Positions 45,087-57,745 of a DNA stretch of 64,000 nt are shown here, piece after piece (the first letter of the stretch is position 1; the number at the start of each line of letters is the position of its first letter). Both the position numbers and the translations under genes were made by a program. This DNA comes from Zoroaster sp. YZ-2022 (taxonomy: Eukaryota > Echinodermata > Asteroidea > Forcipulatida > Zoroasteridae), in contig CM055837.1 in assembly GCA_029582265.1 (NCBI GenBank), positions 14,030,777 to 14,094,776 of the forward strand. The letters run 5' to 3'. Below the pieces are notes generated by a model, which saw only the letters and a list, made by a program, of their open reading frames with translations, searched no databases and was not told the DNA's origin.

Positions 45087-46800
45087 TGCTCTACAGGACA
45101 TCCGACGAGACAGCTCCATCCACATCCTCACCGCAGACAAAGGCAACGCTACAGTCATCATGGACCGAGCACAATACACCGACAAGGTAAGTCACATTTT
45201 ATTATCCGATTCATACCGCCCCCTCAAGAAGAACCCCATCCCATCCATAGAGAAAAGAGTCGCTAGCAAACTCCTTGCCCTCCACCGTGCCGGTGGCCTC
45301 TCCATCCAACTCTACCGACACCTCAGACCATCCAGCTCATCCTGCCCTAGGTTTTTTGGCCAGCCGAAGATTCACAAACCCGATGTTCCTCTCCGCCCTA
45401 TTGTCGCCTCCAGAGGTTCACCTACGTACAACACAGCCCGTCATTTAGCTAAGATCCTCCGACCCTTGGTGGGTCTCACTCAACACCATGCGTCCAACTC
45501 CAGTCAGTTCGTCGAGATCACCCGGGGCCTCACACTTCAACCCAGTGACATCTTGGTTAGTTTTGATGTTGTCTCCCTATTCACCAATGTCCCAACTACA
45601 GAGACATGCCTCCTGGTGAAGGACAGACTCGTACAAGATCTTTCTCTTGATGATCGCACATCACTCACCCCGGACCAAATTTCATGATTTGCTACTAACA
45701 TGTGTCTCTTCAAGTTGTTTTCAGTTTCAGGTCAAGTTCTACGATCAGACAGCTGGGACCTCCATGGGATCTCCTTTATCCCCGGTCCTTGCTGATATTT
45801 TCATGGAAGAGTTTGAAAACTCTTCCCTCAACACCGCCGACCTGCAACCCAAGCTGTGGCTCCGATACGTGGATGACACCTTTGTGGTTTGGCCACACGG
45901 CAGAGACACACTCCAGGATTTTCTACAACATCTAAACCAGCAACACCCGAGCATCAAGTTCACCATGGAAACGGAAGAAGATGACAAGATCGTTCCTTGA
46001 TGTTGGCATTTCCAGAAACCATGACGGCTCCCTACACCACAACGCTACAGAAAGCCCACGCACACAGATCGGGTACCTGAACCAGCGCCTTCCATCATCC
46101 AAGCATCAAGTCATCGGTCAACCATACGCTCGCTCAACGCCTACAACATCTGTGACAAGGACAGCCTCCCAAGGAACTACAGCACATCCGAACTACCCTC
46201 AAACGCAACGGTTACAATCCCAACAAGATCAGCACAGCGAAGCCGGTTCCAAACTCCAAAAGCAAGGTAAGTGATCTAACCCTCTCTGCTTGTCTCCCCT
46301 ATCTAGGTTCGATGTCTCACAAACTACAACGCATCCTCCGACAAGCAGGCATCGATGTGTACCACTCAGCTCCCAGCAAACCCAAGGACTTCTACATACC
46401 CACAAGGACAAACCGGACCCAAACAACAGAGCGGGAGTCTACAGGATCCCCTGTGAGTGCGGTAAGGTGTACATCGGCGAAACAAAACGCAACCTCCCCA
46501 TCAGATTGAAGGAACACCGAGCACACGGCCGCAGAGGAGATTTCGAAGTCCGCCATCGTCCAAGCACTCGCACATCAAGGACCACCAGATAGACTGGCAG
46601 GCAACACAACTCATCACACCCATTGACGCATGGCACCCCAGACGCATCAGAGAGGCCATCGAGATCGTCAAACACAACACTGTGCCACAGGACATCGGCT
46701 TCTACATCAGCGACATTTGGCCACCACTACTACGGACTGAAGGATCTTCTATATCCAAAGTCACAATATTTTGTCACCAAGATGTTATACTTTAATAAAG
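45087..46800 (+). pseudogene. Penelope-like element, copy 2, frameshifted
   Basis: RT and GIY-YIG text recurs in three broken pieces. The first reads ITADKGNATVIMD through VVSLFTNVPT; the second, after a shift near 45680, reads GTSMGSPLSPVLADIFM and YVDD; the third reads GVYRIPCECGKVYIGETKRN near 46430-46500. A short foreign-looking insert (GAAACGGAAGAAGATGAC) sits near 45967. It lacks the 5' part and cannot encode an intact enzyme. Confidence 0.88.
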
Positions 46801-47278
46801 ATTGAATTAAATATGGTATCCTCTGTATTATAAAGGTCAATTTTGTTAACATTTACATGTATTTGTACACCAAAGGAGGCTTGTTTTCAACAAGAATGAA
46901 AACGGGTATCCGGGTATCCGAACTTTCCTGATTTCGGGTATCCGGTTCCAAAAATATCCGAAAACACACAGCCCTAAAAGATATCAAGATAAAAATATGG
47001 AAGAATAGATCAGAAAGATATCAAGATAGAGATATTATATGTGATGCGATCTGAGAAAACCCGTTGGATGTCGCTGGACGTGATTTTAAGAAATTGACAA
47101 AATAGTCCCAAAACCATTTTTTTTGTGAATATTGTTTTTTGCTTGAATTTTATTCTTTGATGTTTGAACTGTGTCCCCAAAAAATATTTTGTATAAATTA
47201 AAACGTTTTATACCCTAAAAATATGATTTTTAATCATGTGTTTCATTGTGCAATATTAAGTTTTACAAGATTTGATTC
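45087..47278. repeat. Second unit of a 2.2-kb tandem duplication
   Basis: The unit from about 42924 to 45086 (Penelope RT interior, hAT right end, host flank, transposon left end) is repeated as 45087-47278. The junction shares TTC with the donor site. The hAT right terminus with its AAAGATAT is present again at 46965-46984. The 3' third is almost identical between units but the RT part differs by roughly 7% by eye. Confidence 0.9.
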
Positions 47279-47694
47279 AGAAAAATACAACTGAAAAATA
47301 CTTTCGTTATGGTTCAACCCGGAGCCGTATACGGCTCTGGTTCAACCTACAGAGCCGGTTTACCTACCAAATTAAAGCTACGAATCTGCAGCAGTTGAAA
47401 ATACCCATGCGCACAGTGATTTACCATAGTTAGTATCACTGTGCATGATATTTCCGGGTTCGCGATGCAATTTTGAGTTCGTAGCTTTCGTCGTATTTTA
47501 CCATCATTATTTCCAATTATTAACGATCAATCGGCATTATTAACAGCTGTGAGTAATCATTATTATATAGGACTTGTTTCTGCTACGTTTTCGTCGACGA
47601 TTTTGCATTATTTCGAGTCCTACTTTGCGAATTAAAATTAGAACCCAGACTTTGTTTTCGTAAAACTCAAAGTTGAATCAGTGTGAAATCCAAG

Positions 47695-48034
47695 ATGGCC
47701 GCGCCCCAGCGAGAGAGAGAAATTGAACTCGCATTGAATGAGGCTAGACAGTTAAATTTGCTTCATCCTGAAGATCCTGCTGCATTGACTGAAGTCATCA
47801 TGGATTATTTTACATCCAGAGGTGCTAATGACTCGGATAATGATGATTCTAGTGAAAAAGATGCATTGGAAAGTACGGCCGAATCTAGTGCTGCTACCGT
47901 TATTGCTAGTGCTAACGTTAGTGCTACGCTAACTGACACAGTCGAGCCCATGGAATTAGTACATGACGATGATGTAAACAGCGTTGATGGTGGTAACAAT
48001 GCAGCCTTCTTGAACAATAACGGACATGACGGAG
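47695..48034 (+). CDS. Transposon-borne DUF7869-like protein, exon 1
   Basis: The chosen ATG is in a strong context (AAGATGGCC) and starts MAAPQREREIELALNEARQL. The rest is acidic and Ser-rich (SRGANDSDNDDSSEKDALES). A donor GGAG|GTTTGT ends it in phase 1; intron 48035-49243 ends in TTCAG. The first two bases of the next exon complete an Asp codon. The acidic N-terminus may be disordered. CpG-containing sequence upstream of the ATG (47300-47690) may be its promoter. Confidence 0.75.
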
Positions 48035-49243
48035 GTTTGTTTTTTTCTCTCAATAATTTCATCCCACGTATTTAACCCTAACAGTTAGTCAATCTAACCC
48101 CAGCCCCCCCTCGCAAAAAATTAGTTGGCAGTGTTTACAAAAACGAAGTGGCTATTGCAACGTGTTTTCCCTATGCATTTACGATGGAGCTATTCAAAAT
48201 ACATGTGGACTATTTCCCTTCCCTTTCAGTCCACAGTGACAAGTGGCTCTGAAGGATGTTTTAGAAAGAAAAATAAGGTTCGAAAATCAAATAGAAAATG
48301 TTAAATTTTAGCCAGTTTTTCTTCCGACACCAGCACGTGACAATAGCTGATCCAGGTAGGACTCGCTAATGTGACGTGTACGTGCCAGCATGCTAATGCA
48401 ACGTGCACGTTGCAATAGACATGGCATTACAAAAAATGGAATGTGGGCAGTATGGCATTGGTGGTAGGCAGCTTTGTATTTTTTTTCACCCTCCACCCTC
48501 CCCCAATAATGCCTACACATTTTACATAACTGCAGAGTGTACTATGTGGACAAAAATTCTGTCGCGGAAACCTGTGTCGGGCCTGAGCTTTGTCATGTTT
48601 TTAAGTAGTCAAGAACGGTGAAGTACATGTACTTTTGTAGCAAGAAAAATCAAAACAAAAACGGTGGGCCATCTGCAAAAGACAAAAATCCTATGTACAT
48701 GTACACTGTGCATAACCTTTTTGACAAAAAAATCTAGTCCTACATAATAGCACTTAGGCTTAAAAAAGGGTTATCAAAGCTTTTGCACGCTTTTGTTTTT
48801 CAGTCCGAAAATGTTGGACTTGGTGATTCTGTTCTTTTTGATTTTTATATTTATCTGGGGGCCTACTTTGCAATTAAATTCACACAAAAACATCAGTTAC
48901 TTTTATTTCTTCTTTCTGTTTTTTGCTTCACTATTACAGTGCTAGAAAGTTTGGCTCAAACATGGCATGCATTTTAAAAAATTCAAGTGACGTTTAATTT
49001 CGGTATTTAAAAAAAAAAAGTAAACATCACTTGAAATGACAATTTTAAAAGTAAAAATTAGAGGCGGGAAAAACCCGCATTGTGCATTCCTCACAAGCTT
49101 TGAGGCCAACCCTTTTCTTAGCTTGAGGCAGACAGACTTGTTTTCATTTTATGCAATACATATACCTGTGAAATAATTATAATCATACTAAGGGATTTGC
49201 TTGTTATCTTTGATTATTTGTTACTAATTTTTTTTATATTCAG

Positions 49244-51174
49244 ATGACGGTGAAGGTGATGTCATCGAGAATGTTGCTGACATTCTTCCGCCTCTTCCAG
49301 AACCTGACGCAGCAGTCGCAGCTAATGATGAAAACGGCAATTTTCAGTGTCGTTGCAAACACTTCTCCGGGGAACCTTGTTCGTCCATGTTTGATGCTGT
49401 GGAATTGGAAAACAGCCAATGCAACTACCTGGAAATGACTCGCGATGAACTAGATATTGCTATTCTGGCAAAACTTGCTTGTGGTATACATCTATCACAG
49501 ACTACATCTCGCTCAAAAAAGAAAGCACAAACGGATCGCAAAGCACAGCGCACAGATTTTTATCACCACGGACATCGAATTTGCCGAGACACGTTCAAAC
49601 ACATGCACTGTATAGGGCAAGAAAAGTTGAACAATTTAATCAAGCACTACAAGCAACATGGTGTTACTCCAAGACGGCATGGCAACATCAAGCGGAGACC
49701 ACTTCATGCCCTGAAAGCAAAGGACAATGTATACGTGGCACATTTTATTATGAATTATGCAGAAACACATGAGATGCACTTGCCCGGACGAGTGCCCAGG
49801 TACTGGAGAACAGACTTGAAATTGCTCCCCACTAACTCTAGCAAGCGCAAGGTGTATGATGCCTATTGTGTTGCAGTTAATGTAACGACACATAGGAAGG
49901 TATCGCTTGTCACCTTCAGGCGGATCTGGCGTGAAGCAACGCCATTCATTGTGACTATGCGTCCTGCAACAGACCTGTGTTGGTATTGCCAGAAATACCA
50001 TCAGAGAATTGGCAATGCAGCAAACCTTCCAGATACTGAAAAGGCTGAACTGCACAGAATAGCCACTGAACACCTTGAGCAAGCCGCAAAGGAGAGAGAG
50101 TACTATCGGACTGTTTGCCAGAACGTCAGAGATCATTTGCCTGAGGATTTAGGTCTTGGTGTCCATGATACTTGTAGCTATGAGGGAACTGTACACTATA
50201 GTATGGATTTTGCACAGCAAGTGCACTATCCGTACAACCCGCATCAATCTGGCCCAATATTTTTTTAAACGCCACGAAAATGTGCTATTTTTGGTGTGGC
50301 ATGTGAGGCCTTGCCTAAGCAGTTGACATTTCTAATCGACGAAGCTGTTCAAACTGGGAAAGGTGGTAACTGTGTAATCCGTTTGCTCCATTATTGCCTG
50401 GAAAATTATGGTTTGGGAGAGCAACATATGCATTTGCACGCGGACAATTGTTCCGGTCAGAACAAGAATTCTTTTGTAATGTGGTATATGCTGTGGCGAG
50501 TTTTGACCGGCCGTCACATATCCATTAGTGTCAGCTTTTTACTTGCTGGACACACCAAGTTTGCTTGTGACTGGTGTTTTGGATTATTTAAGAGAAACTT
50601 TAGAAATACCAAGGTAGACTGTCTGGAAGATATTGCCAACTGTGTAACAGCATCAAGCACAAAGGGTATCAATGTGCCGCAACTATGTGGCCTAGAAGAT
50701 GGTAGTGTTATCGTGCCAGCGTATGATTGGGCCACGTTTCTTGACCAATTCTTTCATAAGGTGAAAGGCATCAAACAGTACCATCATTTCAAGTTTGCCA
50801 AGGGATCAAATGGAGTAACTTTGAAGACATTCTGTGATGGAGAGGAAACCTATCAAGAACTACTTGCAGTACCAATTAACAATATCAATCCAGGTAAAGT
50901 GCCAGACCTCATAGTACCCAAAGGCCTTGATCACAAGCGTAAGAGCTACTTGTACAAGGAAATCCGGGAGTTTGTGGCGGATGATAAACGTGACATAGTG
51001 TGTCCTGATCCTGGCCCAGCAGACTTGTCTGACAGCAGTAGTGAGGAAAGCGACGAGGAGACTGCGCCACCTTCTAAACGTGGACGGGGACAAGCACGTG
51101 GACGCGGACAAGTATGTGGACGCGGACAAGCAAGTGGGCAGGGACGAGGTCGTGCCATTCATAATGAACAATAA
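49244..51174 (+). CDS. DUF7869-like protein, exon 2, with one in-frame stop
   Basis: A Cys-rich start (NFQCRCKHFSGEPCSS) is followed by a basic DNA-binding-like region (HGHRICRDTFKHMHCIGQEK), a possible zinc site (LCWYCQKYH), then a core with acidic residues at YSMDFAQQVHYP, HLHADNCSGQNKNSFVMWY and LLAGHTKFACDWCFGLFKR. These order like the D, D and D/E of an RNase H-fold transposase; that reading is inference. The tail is acidic then GRGQ-rich, ending HNEQ and TAA. A TAA at 50266-50268, just after a T7 run, interrupts the frame; the same frame goes on for 301 more codons, so a single nonsense change or a sequencing error is likely. The family is common as orphan genes in animal genomes (from memory). 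Confidence 0.75.
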
Positions 51175-51513
51175 AATTAGAGAGAGATTTATTTTTCTCA
51201 TCTTGTATAATTTGCAATTTACACTGATTATTTTTCGTGTACTTGTATTTCTGTCAAATCTCGGTGTCTTGATATAAATACGAAAGGACACCGATTTGTC
51301 ATAATTATACTGCAAGTCGATAAGAAAAAAAAGGTTCGTATCAGAAACATTGCCAAAAAAGCTATGTGCTATGCTGTTTTTTTTAACCAGTTCGCGTCGG
51401 GAATAAAAAAGTTTTTCTGGGCCCCTGTGCGGGTTTCTTTTTCCCACACAAACACGTTAATGGAAGCTTCTACAGCGCGTGGCCACGTCTACCGAGCATG
51501 CATACAAATATTC

Positions 51514-51528
51514 CGGGGGGGGGGGGGG
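51514..51528. repeat. Poly-G tract
   Basis: An uninterrupted run of about 15 G lies inside the transposon 3' region. It is a likely site of length error or slippage. Confidence 0.9.
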
Positions 51529-51971
51529 GTCTGGCATACGGGTACCCGTGTGCCCGCCCAAAAATTGTGCTGGGCACAAAATTACCTGAAATTAACAGCC
51601 ATATTTTATCTTGAATTTGAAACCAATTGAACCACAGTGTAAATAACAGCATTACTGGAATTTGTATGACTCTGTTGTGAGGTGTTGTTTGATTGTAAGA
51701 AGTAAAATCCAGTTAAAAAGTGCAATTTGTTAGACTATCTTTAAACGCTATTTTCTCAGAACTTGTTTTCTCAAACTAACAAACTTCATTTGACGTTAAC
51801 TTTTGATCTAGAGGTCACAGAAACAAAATATTAACAGTTCTAGAAAGAGCTCATTTGCAGCTTCACAAAGGTATAAGAAACCCACAAAGTGATTTTCCCA
51901 CCATGTGGCGGGTTTTCACAGATCGCATCACATATATATTTACAGTATAACAAATCAATCCAATGTTTTAC

Positions 51972-52194
51972 CTGTTCACCAGTACTACTAGTTGGTGATT
52001 TACATCTGTCAGGATCTGCCATATACTGCTCCACAATATCTCCTAGACCCTGTGGCTTGCTTTTCTTAGGTGATCTTGGTGTTCTTGTGTAAGGATCTGC
52101 TGAGCCATATAGGTCCGGGGTACCCATATTGAGTAGACAAGTCTTCTGAAGGTAGTCCACAATGACTAGGCCAGCCACAGTACCAAAGGCAAGG
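51972..52194 (-). CDS. STXBP5: Tomosyn exon (VDYLQKTCLLNMGTPDLYG)
   Basis: 223 nt lie between ATATTCAG and ACAG|GTAAAA. The peptide LAFGTVAGLVIVDYLQKTCL then NMGTPDLYGSADPYTRTPRS and DRCKSPTSS is a near match to vertebrate tomosyn. It contains the last strand before the variable linker. It enters in phase 2 and ends in phase 0. Its donor lies 39 bp from the right end of the DUF7869 transposon. Confidence 0.95.
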
Positions 52195-52884
52195 CTGAAT
52201 ATTACAAAACAAGTCAATGTATTAGACTGTACCCAAATATGAAATACTGTAACACCATGAGATGGTCCTCATATACTACACTATTTTAGAAACAAATGCT
52301 TCAAGCTGCATCCTATTCTCTCACACACCTCATTCCAAATATCATTTCTTGTTTTAGAAGACCTTGCTGGACTTACCATTGAGAATGCAAGTTGGTTCTA
52401 CCTGGAAAATCATTTTCTTCCTGCTATTTATGATTGGTATAATTTGTTTTACAGCAGAAACTCCTCCCTGGTAACCGTTAATACTTGAATGGAGCCTAAT
52501 GGTGCACACAGGCCAGTAATATGCTTATTACAGTTCTGCCATAGCAGCTAATTTGCTTGGAAGGAGCCCTCAGAGTAGCTACAGTGTATGTGCAAAGTCT
52601 ACAATTATTGAAGAGACACTCATTTGTGTTTACCTTCATCCCAAGATCTACAGATCTACTCAGCAGTTGCAAGTCTTCATATTATTTTGACTCTGATGTT
52701 AGTTGCTTTTTCTTTCAAACATTTGATAAAAAAGCTGATAGAAATCAATATCAATTTAACTTTAATTTTTACTAATTATAATTATTTTTTTCAGTTCAGC
52801 CCAAAAAGAAAAAATGTGCTCTCCAAAACTAGGAGTTAATGCTACAATAAAACTAAATAAATAACCAGCCATCCAGCAACTTAC

Positions 52885-53009
52885 AGTCCATAGCATGAGT
52901 TGATTTCCACTGTTGTAATAGTAGATGGTGCCTCTCCATCTACCCATACAAGCTGACAGCACAAATCTGGCTGGAATCCAGGTGATCGTTTATGGGGCCC
53001 TCCTTTTAC
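52885..53009 (-). CDS. STXBP5: Tomosyn exon (QLVWVDGEAPSTITTVEI)
   Basis: 125 nt lie between ATAATAG and GGACT|GTAAGT. The peptide KRSPGFQPDLCCQLVWVDGE then SCYGL corresponds to the family strand SPGYQxELVIQLVWVxGEPP. It starts in phase 0 and ends in phase 2. Confidence 0.94.
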
Positions 53010-53410
53010 CTATTATATGAAGCAACAGAATCATACATTGAGTTTCAAGTTTTACAACAACCTTTCATGGTGTAGAGATGATGATGGTATCAAAAAATAT
53101 CTTGAAATATTTCTATCTCAGGTACTACTATTTTGGTAAAATAAGTAAAATAATTTCCAAAATTAAGTTCTGTAATCCAAAGACAGAAAATCTATGTTGG
53201 AATGAATATGAATAATCTGAACACATTTTAAATAAGCTGAAACTCTTGGTTTTTATATATCTTTGATTGGATAAAGTATGGAAGCAATTACAGACTTTTA
53301 CTAAAAGTAGTGTTTTTAACATACCACACATACATGTACATGTAGGAGCACTCAGTCTACATAGTATATATTAACTGCTGTTACTGAAGTGTTAATTATT
53401 CTGCATTCTC

Positions 53411-56400
53411 AGTGATACAACTGAACATCAAGTATAATATGCCGTGATACAACCGAGTGATACAACTGAACATCAAGTAATATGCCGTGATACAACCGAG
53501 TGATACAACTGAACATCAAGTAATATGCAGTGATACAACCGAGTCATACAACTGAGCATCAAGTAATATGCCGTGATACAACCGAGTGATACAACTGAAC
53601 ATCAAGTAATATGCCGTGATACAACCGAGTGATACAACTGAGCATCAAGTAATATGCCGTGATACAACCGAGTGATACAACTGAACATCAAGTAATATGC
53701 CGTGATACAACCGAGTGATACAACTGAACATCAAGTAATATGCCGTGATACAACCGAGTGATACAACTGAACATCAAGTAATATGCCGTGATACAACCGA
53801 GTGATACAACTGAGCATCAAGTAATATGCCGTGATACAACCGAGTGATACAACTGAGCATCAAGTAATATGCCGTGATACAACCGAGTGATACAACTGAA
53901 CATCAAGTAATATGCCGTGATACAACCGAGTGATACAACTGAGCATCAAGTAATATGCCGTGATACAACCGAGTGATACAACTGAACATCAAGTAATATG
54001 CCGTGATACAACCGAGTGATACAACTGAGCATCAAGTAATATGCCGTGATACAACCGAGTGATACAACTGAACATCAAGTAATATGCTGTGATACAACCG
54101 AGTGATACAACTGAACATCAAGTAATATGCAGTGATACAACCGAGTGATACAACTGAACATCAAGTAATATGCCGTGATACAACCGAGTGATACAACTGA
54201 ACATCAAGTAATATGCCGTGATACAACCGAGTGATACAACTGAACATCAAGTAATATGCCGTGATACAACCGAGTGATACAACTGAACATCAAGTAATAT
54301 GCCGTGATACAACCGAGTGATACAACTGAACATCAAGTAATATGCCGTGATACAACCGAGTGATACAACTGAACATCAAGTAATATGCAGTGATACAACC
54401 GAGTGATACAACTGAACATCAAGTAATATGCCGTGATACAACCGAGTGATACAACTGAACATCAAGTAATATGCCGTGATACAACCGAGTGATACAACTG
54501 AGCATCAAGTAATATGCTGTGATACAACCGAGTGATACAACTGAACATCAAGTAATATGCCGTGATACAACCGAGTGATACAACTGAGCATCAAGTAATA
54601 TGCTGTGATACAACCGAGTGATACAACTGAACATCAAGTAATATGCCGTGATACAACCGAGTGATACAACTGAGCATCAAGTAATATGCTGTGATACAAC
54701 CGAGTCATACAACTGAACATCAAGTAATATGCTGTGATACAACCGAGTGATACAACTGAACATCAAGTAATATGCCGTGATACAACCGAGTGATACAACT
54801 GAACATCAAGTAATATGCTGTGATACAACCGAGTGATACAACTGAACATCAAGTAATATGCCGTGATACAACCGAGTGATACAACTGAACATCAAGTAAT
54901 ATGCTGTGATACAACCGAGTGATACAACTGAACATCAAGTAATATGCCGTGATACAACCGAGTGATACAACTGAACATCAAGTAATATGCTGTGATACAA
55001 CCGAGTGATACAACTGAACATCAAGTAATATGCCGTGATACAACCGAGTGATACAACTGAACATCAAGTAATATGCCGTGATACAACCGAGTGATACAAC
55101 TGAACATCAAGTAATATGCCATGATACAACCGAGTGATACAACTGAACATCAAGTAATATGCCGTGATACAACCGAGTGATATAACATCAAGTAATATGC
55201 CTTGATACAACCGAGTGATACAACTGAACATCAAGTAATATGCCTTGATACAACCGAGTGATACAACTGAACATCAAGTAATATGCCGTGATACAACCGA
55301 GTGATACAACTGAACATCAAGTAATATGCCGTGATACAACCGAGTGATACAACTGAACATCAAGTAATATGCCGTGATACAACCGAGTGATACAACTGAA
55401 CATCAAGTAATATGCCTTGATACAACCGAGTGATACAACATCAAGTAATATGACGTGATACAACCGAGTGATACAACTGAACATCAAGTAATATGCCGTG
55501 ATACAACCGAGTGATACAACTGAACATCAAGTAATATGCAGTGATACAACCGAGTGATACAACTGAACATCAAGTAATATGCCGTGATACAACCGAGTGA
55601 TACAACCGAGTGATACAACTGAACATCAAGTAATATGCCTTGATACAACCGAGTGATACAACTGAACATCAAGTAATATGCCTTGATACAACCGAGTGAT
55701 ACAACTGAACATCAAGTAATATGCCGTGATACAACCGAGTGATACAACCGAGTGATACAACTGAACATCAAGTAATATGCCTTGATACAACCGAGTGATA
55801 CAACTGAACATCAAGTAATATGCCTTGATACAACCGAGTGATACAACTGAACATCAAGTAATATGCCTTGATACAACCGAGTGATACAACTGAACATCAA
55901 GTAATATGCCTTGATACAACCGAGTGATACAACTGAACATCAAGTAATATGCCGTGATACAACCGAGTGATACAACTGAACATCAAGTAATATGCCGTGA
56001 TACAACCGAGTGATACAACTGAACATCAAGTAATATGCCGTGATACAACCGAGTGATACAACTGAACATCAAGTAATATGCCGTGATACAACCGAGTGAT
56101 ACAACTGAACATCAAGTAATATGCAGTGATACAACCGAGTGATACAACTGAACATCAAGTAATATGCCGTGATACAACCGAGTGATACAACTGAACATCA
56201 AGTAATATGCCGTGATACAACCGAGTGATACAACTGAACATCAAGTAATATGCCGTGATACAACCGAGTGATACAACTGAACATCAAGTAATATGCCGTG
56301 ATACAACCGAGTGATACAACTGAACATCAAGTAATATGCCTTGATACAACCGAGTGATACAACATCAAGTAATATGACGTGATACAACCGAGTGATACAA

Positions 56401-56503
56401 CTGAACATCAAGTAATATGCCGTGATACAACCGAGTGATACAACTGAACATCAAGTAATATGCCGTGATACAACCGAGTGATACAACATCAAGTAATATG
56501 CTG
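53411..56503. repeat. 43-bp minisatellite, about 72 copies
   Basis: The unit is GTGATACAACCGAGTGATAC + AACTGAACATCAAGTAATAT + GCC, with a variable base before GTGATAC (C, A, T) and AACATC/AGCATC variants. A few units lack TGAACA or carry an extra GTGATACAACCGA. Each unit contains a nested GTGATACAAC doublet. The array fills most of one tomosyn intron. Confidence 0.95.
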
Positions 56504-56699
56504 CAACTTGAACACTCTCATAGCTTTACATCAACATATTCATTGTATACATACAACTTAATAATTATTCCCACTTACACCAAATCAAACAACATAATCT
56601 CTTTGACCACCATCTTTTCAATTGTTATGATGACCGAGTGCATTGTTCAAATGTTTACATTATTATTGTAGTTATATGCCCTGCTATACATATGCAAAA

Positions 56700-56985
56700 T
56701 ACAGGTTCGAACCCCGGCCGTGACACTTGTGTCCTTGAGCAAGACACTTAACCATAATTGCTTATAGGGGCAGAGGCAGTTTAACAACTGCCTTGTTCTG
56801 GACTAGTTACCCCTCCCAGTCCTATTCGCACCGTGAAGAGGCTGGTTATTAACTTGTCTTGTTTCAGTGCGAGGGGCTGGTTTCTTCAGTGTGGAGTCGT
56901 TGTAACAACTCAATGACTGAGTAGCCCCCACCTTGGAGTGGCCATTGGCCTTGTGTGGGGCGAATTGCATAAAAATAAAAAATTT
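56700..56985 (+). mobile_element. 5'-truncated SINE
   Basis: It begins with a B-box-like CAGGTTCGAACCCCGGCCG, then GTGTCCTTGAGCAAGACACT (shared with the SINE at 28735-29101), a body of about 190 bp and an A-rich tail (AAAAATAAAAAATTT). The tail abuts the tomosyn exon at 57003. Confidence 0.7.
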
Positions 56986-57002
56986 AAAAAAATAACTCCT
57001 AC

Positions 57003-57272
57003 CCTTAAATTGGGTACGTTGTCTCTTATTCCTTCTCCTGAGCTAGTACTTGTCACCTGGTTACTACCTCCACTACCTGGCACACTGCTTGCTGAAGCCC
57101 CACTAGTTGATGATTGACTAACTGAGGCAGGAACACTCATTGCACTAGCTACAGAGCTGGCACTGACTGTACTAGTGTTGCGTTTAAGAGGGGTCGGTGG
57201 AGGAGGGGGCGGAGTCTCAGCCTCAGGGGTGTCTGGTTCCTCTGGTTCATATACAATAGCAATCTCCAGAAC
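57003..57272 (-). CDS. STXBP5: Tomosyn exon, Pro/Ser-rich loop
   Basis: 270 nt (90 codons, phase 0 both ends) lie between TTTGTGCAG and TTAAGG|GTAGGA. It starts VLEIAIVYEPEEPDTPEAET, runs through PPPPPPTPLKRN and a long Ser/Ala/Val stretch, and ends GIRDNVPNLR, matching the family's (G/S)LRDNVPxLK. The low-complexity loop is longer than I recall for vertebrates. Confidence 0.94.
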
Positions 57273-57640
57273 CTGCACAAATATCATCATCATGTCTTGT
57301 CAAAAACAATGTATTTGGAATAACTTAAATAGGATTTTAAAGAAATAATTTTAACCCTTGTATAGTTTGATCCCTCAAAACCCTATGAAAAATGAATGGG
57401 TTTGAAAATAGTAATCTGTAATGACATTTCTCAAATATCAGATATTGTGAACAAAGGTGTTTGAGATTTAAACAACTATTATATGGGGTACAGAAAATGG
57501 AGTAAAATAAACAATGAGTTGAGACACATGCACAAATATTATCATAAAAATAAGAAATGATAACATTTTATACTGTTGTTTTTTTTTTTTTAAACTGCAA
57601 TTGTTTTAAAACAAGCCTTAATTAACAGCCATTTTATGTT
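57273..57640. other. Intron sequence without features
   Basis: Nothing recognised. Confidence 0.45.
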
Positions 57641-57649
57641 AGAATACCT

Positions 57650-57745
57650 GTTTGGAATAACAAAGACAAATTGACTTGAGAATGACTTGAACATATGACC
57701 TCCCAGTTAACATGCCAGTGCTATACCAACTAAGCCATCTACCAC
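57650..57745 (-). mobile_element. tRNA-like SINE head
   Basis: On the minus strand GGTAGATGGCTTAGTTGGTA is a clear A box, and GGTCATATGTTCAAGTC is a B-box-like sequence about 35 nt on. It cannot be a tRNA gene because the stems do not close properly. A SINE fragment is the simplest reading. Confidence 0.55.

Larger units (their letters stand above)
47040..51932 (+). mobile_element. TIR DNA transposon encoding a DUF7869-like protein
   Basis: The left end TGTGATGCGATCTGAGAAAA is the inverted match of the right end TTTTCACAGATCGCATCACA, with one mismatch. TATA lies outside both ends (47036-47039 and 51933-51936), a likely 4-bp target duplication. The 4893-bp interior holds one two-exon gene on the plus strand. 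The ends do not match a superfamily I can name. It sits in a tomosyn intron, only 39 bp from the exon at 51972. Confidence 0.82.

Noticed and set aside
48783..48977. Hydrophobic ORF in the intron of the DUF7869-like gene
   Set aside because: It lies between a good donor and acceptor in T-rich DNA, so the Phe/Leu content is compositional.
53411..56503. CRISPR-like repeat array
   Set aside because: Units are contiguous without unique spacers and the genome is animal; it is a minisatellite.
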